A stretch of 64,000 nucleotides of DNA from Clostridia bacterium (lineage in GTDB: Bacteria > Bacillota_A > Clostridia > Oscillospirales > CAG-272): contig JAGBRZ010000069.1 in assembly GCA_017632155.1 (NCBI GenBank), positions 14,631 through 78,630 on the forward strand. Direction: 5' to 3'. Below, in pieces: positions 7,320-16,627 of the stretch. Positions within the stretch are counted from its first letter, which is position 1. The number at the start of each line of letters is the position of its first letter. The notes beneath the pieces were generated by a model, which did no database searches, had not been told where the DNA came from, and saw nothing but the letters and a program-made list of their open reading frames with translations. The translations under genes were made by a program, and so were the position numbers.

Positions 7320-9176
7320 ATGAGATCAAAATTAAAAATAATCGCGCTGCTATTTGCGCTGCTCTTTTCTCTTTCGGTAATTCTTTCGGGATGTGACGGC
7401 GGTGAGGTTGAAACCACAGCGCCCGAGGTCTTTGAAACTGTCCCCGAAACCGTACCCGAGACCGAAGCACCCGCGCCGAGTAAATACACAATTCTTTCGG
7501 GCAAAGAGGGACTTTTCTCAATAGTGCGCCCCGAGGAGCTTGCCTCGAGCGACGTTGCCGTTACCACCGCGGTTGAGATCAGAAAGTTCATCAAAGAGCG
7601 CACGGGCGTTTCGCTTAAACTCGGCGACGACTGGATAGCCGCGGGTCAAGAGTACGATCCCAAAACTTTCGAGATACTTGTCGGTGCAACCTCGCACCCC
7701 GAAAGCGCAGAGGTTTTGGCGTCGATCGGCTACGGTGACTACGCGATCTGCGCCGTCGGCAACAAAATCGTCGTCGTTTCTTACAGCGACGTCGGATACG
7801 AGGAAGCTCTGAAAAAGTTCACAGCTCTTCTCCGCACGGGCATTAAGGAAGAAAACGGCAATATGTCGCTCACGCTCGCCGCAGAAGACATCAATATTGT
7901 CGGGACGGTTGAAAAAATGACGGCATCCCTGCCCCACTACACAGGCGGAGAGATCAACGCCGTTTCAAACGCGGGCGACGGATGCTATTGCATCGTCATC
8001 GGCAAAACGAATGCGGATGAATACAAGACCTACCTTTCCGCGCTTGCGGGAGAGGGCTACAAAACGCACGCATCGAATGACATCGCGGGCAACCTCTTCT
8101 CCACCCTCTATACCGACAAATACACCGTCAACGCGGGATTTTACAAGAATTATGAAGAGGTTCGCATCGTAATCGAGCCCTTCAGCGAGAACACTCTGCC
8201 TCTTGCAAAATCGGATTTCGCCGCTGTAACTACCCCGCAGCTTACGATGATAGGTCTTGACAACCTCATCGGCGCAGAATATCAAAACAACGGACTTTGC
8301 CTCGTCTACCGCCTCGCGGACGGCAGCTTCGTCATCGTTGACGGCGGACATTCCGAGGACGCGGCAGTATCTGCGGCTGACATCATCTCCGCTCTGCGCG
8401 AGCAATCAAAGGATTACGCAAAGACTGACGCCGACATCCGCATCGCCGCCTGGATAATCACCCACCCGCACAGCGACCACTTCGGAACCCTTGTCAAAGG
8501 ATACGGTCAGTTCACGAAATTCAAGGTCGAGCGCGTGTTCGCAAACTTCTGGGACGAGGGCACCTTTGAAGCCTTCAAGAGCGCGAAGGACACCTTTGCT
8601 CCCGGCAAGTACACCACCTATTCGCAGACACCAGGCGTTGCCGATAAGCTCGGCGCGGAATACATCGTTCCCCACGTCGGTCAAGCTTGGTGGATCGGCG
8701 GCACGAAGTTTGAGTTCCTTTATACACTCGAATCCTTCCTTCCCCGCTCCACGCCAACCTTCAACACCTCATCCCTCATCTTCCGCACCGTGACCGCAGA
8801 CGCTTCGGGCAAGGAATACAAGGTTATGGTAACGGGCGACGGCACGGGATATACGATGCAAATAATCGCAGACACATTCAAGGAGGAGCTTAAATGCGAC
8901 GTAGTTCAGCTCGCTCATCACGGCTCGATCACAAGCGGCAACAGCGGCGGCACGCAGAAAGCTTATGAATACATGAACCCCTCCGTCCTTTTCTGGCCGG
9001 TCGGACAGAAGCATTACTCGACAGTCAAGGAATACACCTACAACCACGTTCTGCACGACTCGCGCAACCCCAACTTTGCCGAGCTTTACATTGCCGGCTG
9101 GCAGGGCAATTCGGTGACGATATCGCTCCCCTACACTCTCGGCACGGCACAGAAAAAAGTCGTTCTCGAACCGTAA
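7320..9176 (+). CDS. secreted lipoprotein with C-terminal metallo-beta-lactamase fold (paralogue 2 of 3)
   Basis: A 618-residue paralogue of the preceding gene with the same layout: signal peptide with lipobox (LSGC near residue 23), a Val/Thr/Glu/Pro-rich linker, the N-terminal module (EILVGATSHPESAEV, VGNKIVV), the middle region (YKTYLSALAGEGYKTHASND) and the MBL domain with HPHSDHFG near 381, GDGTG near 506 and AHHGS near 531. The second metal-site residue pattern differs slightly (HSDH instead of HTDH), and DATG is replaced by DGTG, so substrate preference may have moved. It has a GGGGAA ribosome site and its own promoter. No terminator is seen before the third paralogue, 60 bp downstream, so those two may share a transcript. 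Confidence 0.82.
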   Translation: MRSKLKIIALLFALLFSLSVILSGCDGGEVETTAPEVFETVPETVPETEAPAPSKYTILSGKEGLFSIVRPEELASSDVAVTTAVEIRKFIKERTGVSLKLGDDWIAAGQEYDPKTFEILVGATSHPESAEVLASIGYGDYAICAVGNKIVVVSYSDVGYEEALKKFTALLRTGIKEENGNMSLTLAAEDINIVGTVEKMTASLPHYTGGEINAVSNAGDGCYCIVIGKTNADEYKTYLSALAGEGYKTHASNDIAGNLFSTLYTDKYTVNAGFYKNYEEVRIVIEPFSENTLPLAKSDFAAVTTPQLTMIGLDNLIGAEYQNNGLCLVYRLADGSFVIVDGGHSEDAAVSAADIISALREQSKDYAKTDADIRIAAWIITHPHSDHFGTLVKGYGQFTKFKVERVFANFWDEGTFEAFKSAKDTFAPGKYTTYSQTPGVADKLGAEYIVPHVGQAWWIGGTKFEFLYTLESFLPRSTPTFNTSSLIFRTVTADASGKEYKVMVTGDGTGYTMQIIADTFKEELKCDVVQLAHHGSITSGNSGGTQKAYEYMNPSVLFWPVGQKHYSTVKEYTYNHVLHDSRNPNFAELYIAGWQGNSVTISLPYTLGTAQKKVVLEP

Positions 9177-9236
9177 ACCATCCCAATTGTAAAACTGCGT
9201 TTTATAATCAAATATTATTATTTCAGGAGAATCAAT

Positions 9237-11108
9237 ATGAAATTCAATTTTAAGCTTATCGTGCTTTTGCTTGCGCTGATACTTGCGCTTTCTGCCTTTG
9301 TCGGATGCTCGCCTGCGGGCACGGCTGATGAAACCACCGCTCCCACAGAGTCGGCAAATGCAACCGAAGCTCCCGAGACCGAGCCGATACCCGAAGGCCC
9401 GACCGTACTTAATCTCATCTCGGGCGGAAAATCAAACGTAAAGTTAGTTCGTCCCTCGGACCTCAAGACGGAGGATATACCCGTCAAGGTTGCGATCGAG
9501 ATCAGAAAAGTTATCAACAACATCACGGACGTTAACCCCGACCTCGGCGATGACTGGATAAAGAAGGGCGAAAGCTACGACAGCTCCACCCTTGAGATCC
9601 TTGTCGGCGCAACCGCATATCCCGAAACCGCAGAGGTTATGAACAGCTTGACCTACGGTGAATATTCGATCAAGGCTGTCGGCAACAAGATCGTTGTCTT
9701 CTCCTTCACCGATGCCGGATACAACAAGGCGCTGAGCGAGATGATCACTCTTCTCCGCAATGGGCTCACCGAGGAAGCGGACGGCACAAAAACTCTCGCG
9801 CTTGCCACAGACAAGCTCAACATCGTCAAAAAGCACGATGCCATGACCTCAAGCCTCCCCGTATACGAGGGCGGCGAGTTTTCCTCCGTCACAGATATGG
9901 GCGACGGATGCTACGGCGTTATCATCAATGATACCAACCCCGACCAGTACAAGGCTTATCTTAAAAAGCTCAACGATACCGGTTATCAGACTTACGCCGA
10001 GAACCAGATCGTCGGCAACCTTTTTGCAACCCTTTATACCGAAAAATACACCGTCAACGCGGGTTATTACATCAATAACAAGGAAGTCCGCGTTATCATT
10101 GAGCCGTTCCAGGATGATACCCTTCCCACAAAGAAGAGTGACGCCGCGCCCGTGACCACCTCGCAGATATCAATGATCGGCGTTGAAGGTATTTACAACA
10201 AGGAATATCAGCAGAACGGTATGTGCATCATCTACCGTCTTTCCGACGGAAGCTTCGTCATCGTTGACGGCGGACACCACGGAAACTCGGGCATCTACGC
10301 CGCAAACATAATCAAGGCTCTGCGCGAGCAATCGAAGGATTACGCCAAGACCGACAAGGATATCACCATTGCGGCTTGGATCATCTCGCACCCGCACACT
10401 GACCATTTCGGCACTTTGATGAACGAATACAAGCAGTTCACCAAGTTCAATTTTGAGCGAATCATGTGCAACTTCTGGCCCGAGGCGGCGTTTGATACCG
10501 CACAAAACACAACCGCAAGCTTTGCAACGGGTCTTTACAAGAACTATAACAAGACCGTTACCGTAGCGCGTGAGATCGGCGTTGATTACGTTGTTCCCCA
10601 CGTTGGTCAGGTCTGGTGGTTCGGCGACACCGCGTTTGAGATCCTTTACACCCTTGATTCCTATCTGCCCAAGGTTGCAAACGCCTTCAACACCTCCTCC
10701 ATCGTCTTCCGTTCGATCACAACCGACGCATCGGGCAAGAAGACGACCGCCATCATCACGGGTGACGCGACCGGACACGCATTCAACATCTGCAACTCGA
10801 TGTATAAGAACGAGCTCAAGTGCGACATTGTTCAGGTGGCGCATCACGGCGGCGGCACGGGCGGTGCAAACAGCGGAACTCAGTCGGCATATTCGCTTAT
10901 GAAGCCCTCCGTCATCCTTTGGCCCATTGGCGCAAACCATTATCCTGTGGTTGCTGCCAACACATATAACCACGTCCTGCTCGAGGGCAAGAACCCCAAC
11001 TACGCCGAGCTCTACGTCGCCGGATGGCAGGGCAACACGGTAACTCTCCCGCTTCCCTACACCCTCGGCACAGCGATCACCAATAATATCGTTGAGCCGA
11101 AGAATTAA
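9237..11108 (+). CDS. secreted lipoprotein with C-terminal metallo-beta-lactamase fold (paralogue 3 of 3)
   Basis: A 623-residue third member of the tandem family. The signal peptide ends in FVGC near residue 23, followed by a Thr/Ala/Glu linker, then the N-terminal module (EILVGATAYPETAEV, VGNKIVV), the middle region (YKAYLKKLNDTGYQTYAENQ) and the MBL domain (SHPHTDHFG near 384, GDATG near 508, AHHGGG near 536). It is closest to paralogue 1 in the catalytic segments. GGAG lies seven bases before the ATG. Two terminator hairpins follow. The three genes are best explained by tandem duplication; no transport or regulatory gene is joined to them. Confidence 0.82.
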   Translation: MKFNFKLIVLLLALILALSAFVGCSPAGTADETTAPTESANATEAPETEPIPEGPTVLNLISGGKSNVKLVRPSDLKTEDIPVKVAIEIRKVINNITDVNPDLGDDWIKKGESYDSSTLEILVGATAYPETAEVMNSLTYGEYSIKAVGNKIVVFSFTDAGYNKALSEMITLLRNGLTEEADGTKTLALATDKLNIVKKHDAMTSSLPVYEGGEFSSVTDMGDGCYGVIINDTNPDQYKAYLKKLNDTGYQTYAENQIVGNLFATLYTEKYTVNAGYYINNKEVRVIIEPFQDDTLPTKKSDAAPVTTSQISMIGVEGIYNKEYQQNGMCIIYRLSDGSFVIVDGGHHGNSGIYAANIIKALREQSKDYAKTDKDITIAAWIISHPHTDHFGTLMNEYKQFTKFNFERIMCNFWPEAAFDTAQNTTASFATGLYKNYNKTVTVAREIGVDYVVPHVGQVWWFGDTAFEILYTLDSYLPKVANAFNTSSIVFRSITTDASGKKTTAIITGDATGHAFNICNSMYKNELKCDIVQVAHHGGGTGGANSGTQSAYSLMKPSVILWPIGANHYPVVAANTYNHVLLEGKNPNYAELYVAGWQGNTVTLPLPYTLGTAITNNIVEPKN

Positions 11109-11131
11109 GTGACTGGTGACTAGTGGAAGGT

Positions 11132-11200
11132 AAAATTCCTCGCCGAAAGGCGAGGAATTTTCATTATAAAATAAAAATCCGCGCAAAATGCGCGGATTTT
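11132..11200. terminator. two consecutive terminator hairpins
   Basis: A 13-bp stem with GAAA loop at 11132-11161 (AAAATTCCTCGCC and its complement) is followed by a 12-bp stem at 11174-11200 (AAAATCCGCGCA and its complement). Both are flanked by A and T runs, so they can end transcription from both sides of this convergent junction. Confidence 0.82.
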
Positions 11201-11235
11201 ACCTTGGTATATATTATTTTAGCACAATAATATTA

Positions 11236-12681
11236 TTATTCGTACACTGTATATATCGGATTGGAAATAATAATTTTCTTTATATCCTCGCGCAATGTCA
11301 ACATTTTTAGGGCTTCCAAATTTATATTATCTAACTCCACAGATATTATGGTAGTATATCCCGCACGCCAATAAAGATGTTCTTTGATATTCATATCTTT
11401 AAGTTCTGAAATATCAATGCATCCATATTCAAATGACTTAGAAATTATTTTAAATTCAATGCATGTTGACTTGTTTTTGAATTCTTGTATCGCCATATTT
11501 AAATTAGCATAGAACTCATCAGCGTTAGATATATTCTTTTTGTATTCACCACGCATTCCGTCAAAAGAGATTTTTGAATAATCAAAGCCCGTTGTAGTAC
11601 GTTCTATCACATAGTCATCAGAGATGTCACTAATCGGATAAGCCTCATAAAAATCATCCTCTAGCAGCGGCACAAATGTAAACGGTATCATTTTCCAACT
11701 ATTAGAAACACTCAATAATTGATCATAAGATACAATGATATACAGCTTACCGTTCACCTCTCCGGTAATAAACCCAAGCTCCTCAAAAGTGCTCACGTCT
11801 TTTTCTTTGTATCTGCAAAAATAAGCGTTACGCATTTCTGCCACCTTATCTTCAAAGTCATCGAGCACCGAGCAATATGTGTCATAGTCCTCTTGTGCTT
11901 TATCTTTTAAGAACACACCGTCTATGATGTATCTCGACAAAGTTAAAGGATCATAATAGTTTATAAGATCCACAATTCTATCATAGTCTTTTTCCATCAT
12001 ACATCTGCCGCGTATTTCAACTATCGGCTCATCTTGCGGAACTCCGGTGGTAGTAATTACATCTTTACCATACTTAAGGATCTCCCCATATTCCAGCAAA
12101 TTGCGCAACACATTTATTTGTCTCGCCGGATGAGTAGTCTGTTCGTAAAGTTGCCTATAAGATTTTCCTTCATATAAGTAGTTTTCATAGAAAGACTTTT
12201 CATCGCGTCTAAAAACGTTAATTGCAAACATATGGTTTTTGTCTGCAATATTGATTTGGTTATATAACATAAGCAAATAATCAAGACTTTCCGATATTTC
12301 TATTCCATTCCAGTCCACATAATTCAGATCAGCATTAGCACTCAAAGCATTATTGTGACCTTGATGAATCACATTTTTCGGATCAAAAACCGGCGGATCT
12401 ACTTTTATCGGCGCTTCGGTCGTGACATCTTCCGGCGGGGTGGTTTCTTCGCTGCCGGGGGTAGTTTCGACTACCGGTGGGTTCGGGGGCTGCGATATCC
12501 TCATTGCAAGGGGGATGACGGTGCAGGCGATCAGAGCGATGCAAGCCGCCGATACAGTCCATCTCATAGCGCTTTTTGTGACTGTTCTTCTCTTTCTTAA
12601 TTTTTCTTTGATTTCAAAATACCTTTCGATCAGCCCCGTGTCAAGTCCTTCAAGGGCATCGATCAATATTTCTCGGTTCAT
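11236..12681 (-). CDS. single-pass membrane protein paired with an ECF-type sigma factor (putative anti-sigma/sensor)
   Basis: A 481-residue protein with a cytosolic N-terminus (about 1-38), one membrane helix at about 42-62 (WTVSAACIALIACTVIPLAM), a Pro/Thr/Glu-rich linker and a large extracytoplasmic domain that I do not recognise. The short N-terminal part contains basic and helical sequence that could bind sigma. The ATG overlaps the sigma gene's stop by four bases, so the two are translationally coupled, the normal layout for sigma/anti-sigma pairs. The base composition is more AT-rich than the neighbouring enzymes in the extracytoplasmic part. The anti-sigma role is inferred from position and topology; no zinc-binding anti-sigma motif is visible. 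Confidence 0.65.
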   Translation of the reverse strand: MNREILIDALEGLDTGLIERYFEIKEKLRKRRTVTKSAMRWTVSAACIALIACTVIPLAMRISQPPNPPVVETTPGSEETTPPEDVTTEAPIKVDPPVFDPKNVIHQGHNNALSANADLNYVDWNGIEISESLDYLLMLYNQINIADKNHMFAINVFRRDEKSFYENYLYEGKSYRQLYEQTTHPARQINVLRNLLEYGEILKYGKDVITTTGVPQDEPIVEIRGRCMMEKDYDRIVDLINYYDPLTLSRYIIDGVFLKDKAQEDYDTYCSVLDDFEDKVAEMRNAYFCRYKEKDVSTFEELGFITGEVNGKLYIIVSYDQLLSVSNSWKMIPFTFVPLLEDDFYEAYPISDISDDYVIERTTTGFDYSKISFDGMRGEYKKNISNADEFYANLNMAIQEFKNKSTCIEFKIISKSFEYGCIDISELKDMNIKEHLYWRAGYTTIISVELDNINLEALKMLTLREDIKKIIISNPIYTVYE

Positions 12682-13247
12682 ATATATACCCCATTTCTTT
12701 CAAGGTGTTCGCGCAAGCCCTCCTTGATCTTTTCAAGCTCACGGTAGACCGTCGCAATGCCCACGGAAAGCTCGTCCGCAAGGCTTTGCGGCGTTTGAGC
12801 CATATAATACTTACCGATAAAGATATACTGCCGCCGCTCGGGCAGTGACTTCACGTAACCGTTTATAAGCTCCGCAAGTTCACGCGCGCCTTGCTCGTCG
12901 GTGTTATCGGGCAGTGTTGCCGCAAGCTCCTCTATCGATTCGGTAAACTCGGAGGGAATACGCTTCTTTGCGTTTTTTTCTTTGTATTTGTTGATCGCGA
13001 TCCTTTTGATTATCTGCGTTAAGTACGCGGGAAATTTTTGCGGTCGCTCGGGCGGGATCGCGTTCCAAACGCCGAGATATGTATCGTTCTTGCATTCCTC
13101 GCAATCAAGACCATCGTGCAAAATGTTATATGCGATGCGGTAAAGCATTGCACCGTAAACCTCATCCGTCACACGTATTGCACTCTCGTCACGCAGAAAA
13201 TACAGCTCGATTATCCGCTCATCGCTGATCTTATCTTTGCGTTTCAT
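12678..13247 (-). CDS. ECF-type RNA polymerase sigma factor
   Basis: A 189-residue sigma-70-family protein. Residues about 25-95 fit region 2 (YRIAYNILHDGLDCEECKNDTYLGVWNAIPP, then FPAYLTQIIKRIAINKYK). Residues about 130-185 fit region 4, with a helix-turn-helix in QSLADELSVGIATVYRELEKI. The start is the ATG at 13247, with GGAGG seven bases upstream. It is followed by a membrane partner overlapping by four bases, and the sequence ATATATAAGTGAAAG just upstream resembles that before the second sigma gene at 19392, which might reflect a shared or self-directed promoter. Targets are unknown. Confidence 0.85.
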   Translation of the reverse strand: MKRKDKISDERIIELYFLRDESAIRVTDEVYGAMLYRIAYNILHDGLDCEECKNDTYLGVWNAIPPERPQKFPAYLTQIIKRIAINKYKEKNAKKRIPSEFTESIEELAATLPDNTDEQGARELAELINGYVKSLPERRQYIFIGKYYMAQTPQSLADELSVGIATVYRELEKIKEGLREHLERNGVYI

Positions 13248-13324
13248 ATTGCCTCCTTTCGTAGTCTAAAAGCGCTTTCACTTATATATGACAAGGTTTT
13301 CTTGAATATTTATCATAATTTTGA

Positions 13325-13353
13325 AAAAATCCGCGCCCAAGGCGCGGATTTTT
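13325..13353 (-). terminator. terminator after the dnaX-ybaB-recR unit
   Basis: AAAAATCCGCGCC, three bases, then the exact complement ending in TTTTT. It lies beyond the recR stop on the minus strand and before the sigma gene, which separates the two units. Confidence 0.75.
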
Positions 13354-13362
13354 ACCTTCATT

Positions 13363-13441
13363 CCGCCTTTGGCGGATTATCATTCGGCGCAAGCCGATTA
13401 TCATTCTGCCGAAGGCAGATTATCATTCGAGCGAAGCGAGA
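13363..13441. repeat. cluster B of short palindromes with ATTATCATT spacers
   Basis: Four palindromes (CCGCCTTTGGCGG, CGGCGCAAGCCG, TCTGCCGAAGGCAGA and CGAGCGAAGCGAG) are joined by ATTATCATTC. It is the same family as the cluster at 2750-2976, in one orientation only. The cluster abuts the recR stop codon (13442-13444). Confidence 0.85.
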
Positions 13442-14041
13442 TCAATACTCTTTTCGTCCATCGAATGCACAAGCCAGCGTATGCGCATCCGCAAACTCAA
13501 GCTCTCCGCCAACGGGAATGCCGTTTGCGATTCTTGTGACCTTGATGCCCGCGGGCTTCAAAAGACGGGAAATATACATCGCGGTCGCCTCTCCCTCGGT
13601 GGTCGGGTTGGTGGCAATGATGACCTCTTTTATGTCCTCGGACGCAACTCTTTCGATAAGCTCGCGGAGCTTGATATCGTCGGGCGTGATGTTCTGCATC
13701 GGCGAGAGCATGCCGTGGAGAACGTGATAAACGCCCGAATACTCGCGCACCTTCTCGATCGCCATCAGCGAGCGGGTATCTGCAACAACACAAACCGTGG
13801 TGCGGTCACGCGAAAGATCCGAGCAGATCGGGCAAACGTCGAGGTCGGTCAGATTCTGACAAACGGGACAGCAATGAATGTTGCGCTTGGCTTCAAGGAT
13901 CGCCTCGGCAAATCTTTCCGCCTCCTCATTGGTCATATCAACGACCGAAAAGGCAAGACGCATCGCCGTGCGCTTGCCAACTCCGCCGAGCTTGCCGAAT
14001 TGCTCGGCAAGAAGCTCAAGCGATTTTATGCTTTCGGACAT
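13442..14041 (-). CDS. recR: recombination mediator RecR
   Basis: A 199-residue RecR of normal length. It has an N-terminal helix-hairpin-helix (FGKLGGVGKRTAMRLAF), a four-cysteine zinc finger (CPVCQNLTDLDVCPIC near 57-72) and a Toprim domain beginning VCVVADTRSLMAIE. With RecF/RecO it loads RecA at gaps. It ends the conserved unit dnaX - ybaB - recR, two bases after the ybaB stop. The stop lies at the very edge of a palindrome cluster, so the repeat stops exactly where coding ends. Confidence 0.95.
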   Translation of the reverse strand: MSESIKSLELLAEQFGKLGGVGKRTAMRLAFSVVDMTNEEAERFAEAILEAKRNIHCCPVCQNLTDLDVCPICSDLSRDRTTVCVVADTRSLMAIEKVREYSGVYHVLHGMLSPMQNITPDDIKLRELIERVASEDIKEVIIATNPTTEGEATAMYISRLLKPAGIKVTRIANGIPVGGELEFADAHTLACAFDGRKEY

Positions 14042-14043
14042 GA

Positions 14044-14394
14044 TCAGAACGCTCCGTCGGGAATGCCGTATTTAGCGGCAAGTGCCGACATCTCGGACGC
14101 GGATGCATCCTGAACTCTCTTGATACCTTCGTTGACTGCCGCAACGATGATATCCTCAAGAGTTTCGGGATCGTCGGGATCGATGATCTCGGGTTCGATC
14201 TTGATCTCGGTCACGCGAAGAGTGCCGTCGATCTTGAGATTGACTGCTCCGCCGCCTGCCGCAACTTCGTATTCACGGGATTCGAGATCAGCCGCGAGAG
14301 TTTCTCTCTCCTCCTGGAACTTCTGTACCTGGCGCATCATAGCGTCCATATTCTGGGGTCCGCCCCCAACTCCCTTGGGAAGTCTGACTTTCAT
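14044..14394 (-). CDS. YbaB/EbfC-family nucleoid-associated protein
   Basis: A 116-residue protein with the YbaB pattern: a Met/Gln/Lys-rich first helix (MDAMMRQVQKFQEE), a strand core (YEVAAGGGAVNLKIDGTLRVTEIKIEPEIIDPDDPETLEDII) and a final helix. Members form dimers that bind DNA without strong sequence preference. Its place between dnaX and recR is the standard order in Bacillota and supports the call. Confidence 0.93.
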   Translation of the reverse strand: MKVRLPKGVGGGPQNMDAMMRQVQKFQEERETLAADLESREYEVAAGGGAVNLKIDGTLRVTEIKIEPEIIDPDDPETLEDIIVAAVNEGIKRVQDASASEMSALAAKYGIPDGAF

Positions 14395-14426
14395 TGTTTA
14401 TATACCTTCCTTAATATAAATATGTC

Positions 14427-16166
14427 TTAATTGTTTTCCTCGGCAAGCTCATTCAGCTCGTCCATGAGTATTTTTGCATCTGTCGGTGCCTCGCCCTTTT
14501 TGACGAGCTCGAAGAGGATGCTCTTTTCATCTATCGGTCTGTCGAGTGCAACGGATGCCGCAGAGCAGAACGCGCGGAATTTATCGGGAAGTGAGAGCAT
14601 CGTTTTGGTCAGCGACTGCGAATAGCAGATGACGATGCGGTCGTTCTCGTCGAAATATGCATTTTCGGTTTTAAGAAGTGCGCTTATCATAGGCGCGGTG
14701 GACTCGAAGGAGTCAAGAATCTCCGCCCACTGTCTGATCTGGCGCAGAACGCGCTCCTTCTTTACCGTAGGCGCGGGCGCGGGCACAGCGGGCGCGGGTC
14801 TCGGCTCTGCTCTCTTCACGGGAGCGGGAGCGGGTGCAGGCGCGGACTTGGGTGCTTGCTTCTTGACTGGCACGGCATCCGCGGGCACGTAGGGCACGAA
14901 ATCGTCATCCGCGGGCGGAATGTCGTAATCATCGAATGGAGGCGGCTCGCCGAAATCATCAAAAGAGGGCGGCGCAGTCTGCGGAGCGGGCTGAGGTGCG
15001 GGTGCGGCGGGAACTCCCATCGCGATCTTCGCCTCAAGCGCGGAAATTCTTGCAAGAAGCGCCTCGGGTGTTGTTCCGAGTTTTTCATCCGAAAGACGGA
15101 CGAGTGTCAGCTCGGCAACCGTTCTTCTTGAAGCACCGGGGCGTTGCATTGAGGAATAAGCATCGTCAAGCAGACGGCAATGATATGAAAGCATCTCGCG
15201 CGAAAACGCAGCCGCATCGGCGGCAAGGCGCTCGGTTTCGCTGTCGGTAAGATCAAGATATTTGGATGCGGACGCGCGCGCCGTCTTCATAACAAGCATA
15301 TCGCGGTAATACTCGATAAGCTCCTGCCAGAAAACGCCGAGGTCGGATGCCGAGGCATCGATCTCTGCAATTATCTCAAACAGACGGGCGCAGTTTTTTG
15401 ATGTGATGGCGCGGACGGTCTCGCTCATCGCCTCGCGTCCGCGAACACCGATGGTCTCGCTGACCGTTGCGGCGTTTACCTCGCGTCCCGCAGCGGCGCA
15501 GAGCTCGAAAAGGCTGATCGCGTCGCGCATTCCTCCCGTTGCAAGTCGCGCAAGCATCAGCGCGGCATCATCGGTGAGGGTGATATTTTCTTCGTTTGCT
15601 ATATAATTAAGTCTTGAAACAAGAACAGGGGTTGAAATTCTTCTGAAATCAAATCGCTGACAGCGCGAGATGACGGTTGCGGGGAGCTTTTGCATCTCGG
15701 TGGTCGCAAGAATGAAAACAACGTGCTCGGGCGGCTCCTCGAGGGTTTTGAGAAGCGCGTTGAATGCCGAGGTGGTGAGCATATGGACCTCGTCGATGAT
15801 GTAAACTCTCTTTTTGACGTTCGAGGGAGTATAAACGACCTCGTCGAGGATGCCTCTGATATCATCGACCTTGTTGTTCGATGCCGCGTCCATTTCGAGA
15901 ACGTCGGTCGTCGTGCCGTCAAGAATTGCACGGCAGGAGGGGCACTCGCCGCAAGGGTTGCCGTTTTTCGGATTCTCGCAGTTTACTGCACGTGAGAGGA
16001 TCTTCGCGCAGGTGGTCTTACCCGTTCCGCGCGAGCCGCAGAAAAGATAGGCATGGCAAAAAAGACCGCGCTCGGTCTCGTATTTGAGAATATCGGTAAT
16101 ATGCTCCTGACCGCAGACCGAATCGAAGTCGGTAGGTCGCCATTTACGATATAAAGCCTGATGCAT
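14427..16166 (-). CDS. dnaX: DNA polymerase III subunit gamma/tau
   Basis: A 579-residue clamp-loader ATPase. Residues 1-220 hold the AAA+ core: Walker A GSRGTGKT at about 45-52, a zinc-binding CENPKNGNPCGECPSC, the DEVH Walker B and an ISRCQRFDF sensor segment. A clamp-loader domain III follows, then a Pro/Ala-rich linker (about 390-475) and a C-terminal domain. I chose the ATG at 16166 (MHQALYRKWRP), where family members start, with GAGGA eight bases before it. The frame continues upstream to 16232, but those residues come from a GTGGAAA repeat. In the usual order it would directly follow the SRP RNA; here a four-helix-bundle gene lies between. Confidence 0.94.
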   Translation of the reverse strand: MHQALYRKWRPTDFDSVCGQEHITDILKYETERGLFCHAYLFCGSRGTGKTTCAKILSRAVNCENPKNGNPCGECPSCRAILDGTTTDVLEMDAASNNKVDDIRGILDEVVYTPSNVKKRVYIIDEVHMLTTSAFNALLKTLEEPPEHVVFILATTEMQKLPATVISRCQRFDFRRISTPVLVSRLNYIANEENITLTDDAALMLARLATGGMRDAISLFELCAAAGREVNAATVSETIGVRGREAMSETVRAITSKNCARLFEIIAEIDASASDLGVFWQELIEYYRDMLVMKTARASASKYLDLTDSETERLAADAAAFSREMLSYHCRLLDDAYSSMQRPGASRRTVAELTLVRLSDEKLGTTPEALLARISALEAKIAMGVPAAPAPQPAPQTAPPSFDDFGEPPPFDDYDIPPADDDFVPYVPADAVPVKKQAPKSAPAPAPAPVKRAEPRPAPAVPAPAPTVKKERVLRQIRQWAEILDSFESTAPMISALLKTENAYFDENDRIVICYSQSLTKTMLSLPDKFRAFCSAASVALDRPIDEKSILFELVKKGEAPTDAKILMDELNELAEENN

Positions 16167-16182
16167 GTGCTCGTTCCTCGCA

Positions 16183-16242
16183 AGTGTAAAGTGGAAAGTG
16201 GAAAGTGAAAAGTTATGGTAATTTTTCGCCAAGGCGAAAAAT
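16183..16242. repeat. left flank of the four-helix-bundle cassette
   Basis: Short GTGGAAA/GTGAAAA units (16183-16213) run into a 10-bp hairpin, ATTTTTCGCC-AA-GGCGAAAAAT (16221-16242). A similar array in the opposite orientation lies at 16628-16694, so the small gene between is bracketed by inverted repeats. Confidence 0.7.
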
Positions 16243-16256
16243 ATTTAACTATGTTC

Positions 16257-16610
16257 TCACTTGGTTTTGTTTTTTGTATTACTGATTGATATTAAAATTG
16301 AGATTAATTCTTTGACGTCAGATTCTAAGCTAAAAAACTCTTTGTCTGACAAATATTCGGTGGCGTGTAAAAGACGCATCCAATAATATGCTTCGTAGGC
16401 TTCTTTCAAAGCAATAGCAATCTTGGCATAAAAATCTGCTTTTGTTTGCCCCATTTGAGCTTCACTGACATTAGCACCTATACTTGTTCCGCAGCGCATC
16501 AGTTGTTTTGACATAATATACTCGTGTTTATTTTCACGTAGATAGTCATACAGCTTGACAATTCTTATGGCAAAGTTAATGCTTTTATCTTCAATAATTG
16601 CTCTTTTCAT
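16257..16610 (-). CDS. four-helix-bundle protein (S23 / rRNA-intervening-sequence family)
   Basis: A 117-residue all-helical protein resembling the S23/TIGR02436 family: SINFAIRIVKLYDYLRENKHEYIMSKQLMRCGTSIGANVSEA at about 12-53, then KADFYAKIAIALKEAYEAYYWMRLL. These proteins share the fold of Avd from diversity-generating retroelements and are often found inside rRNA genes or in repeats; their role is not well known. I start at the ATG at 16608-16610 with GAGGT upstream. It is bracketed by inverted GTGGAAA-type arrays and stands between the SRP RNA and dnaX, so it seems to be an inserted cassette. No reverse transcriptase is present. Confidence 0.8.
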   Translation of the reverse strand: MKRAIIEDKSINFAIRIVKLYDYLRENKHEYIMSKQLMRCGTSIGANVSEAQMGQTKADFYAKIAIALKEAYEAYYWMRLLHATEYLSDKEFFSLESDVKELISILISISNTKNKTK

Positions 16611-16627
16611 ACCATACCTCAAAAAAT

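Noticed and set aside
16257..16610. Diversity-generating retroelement
   Set aside because: The four-helix-bundle protein resembles Avd in fold, but no reverse transcriptase, template repeat or variable target gene is near.
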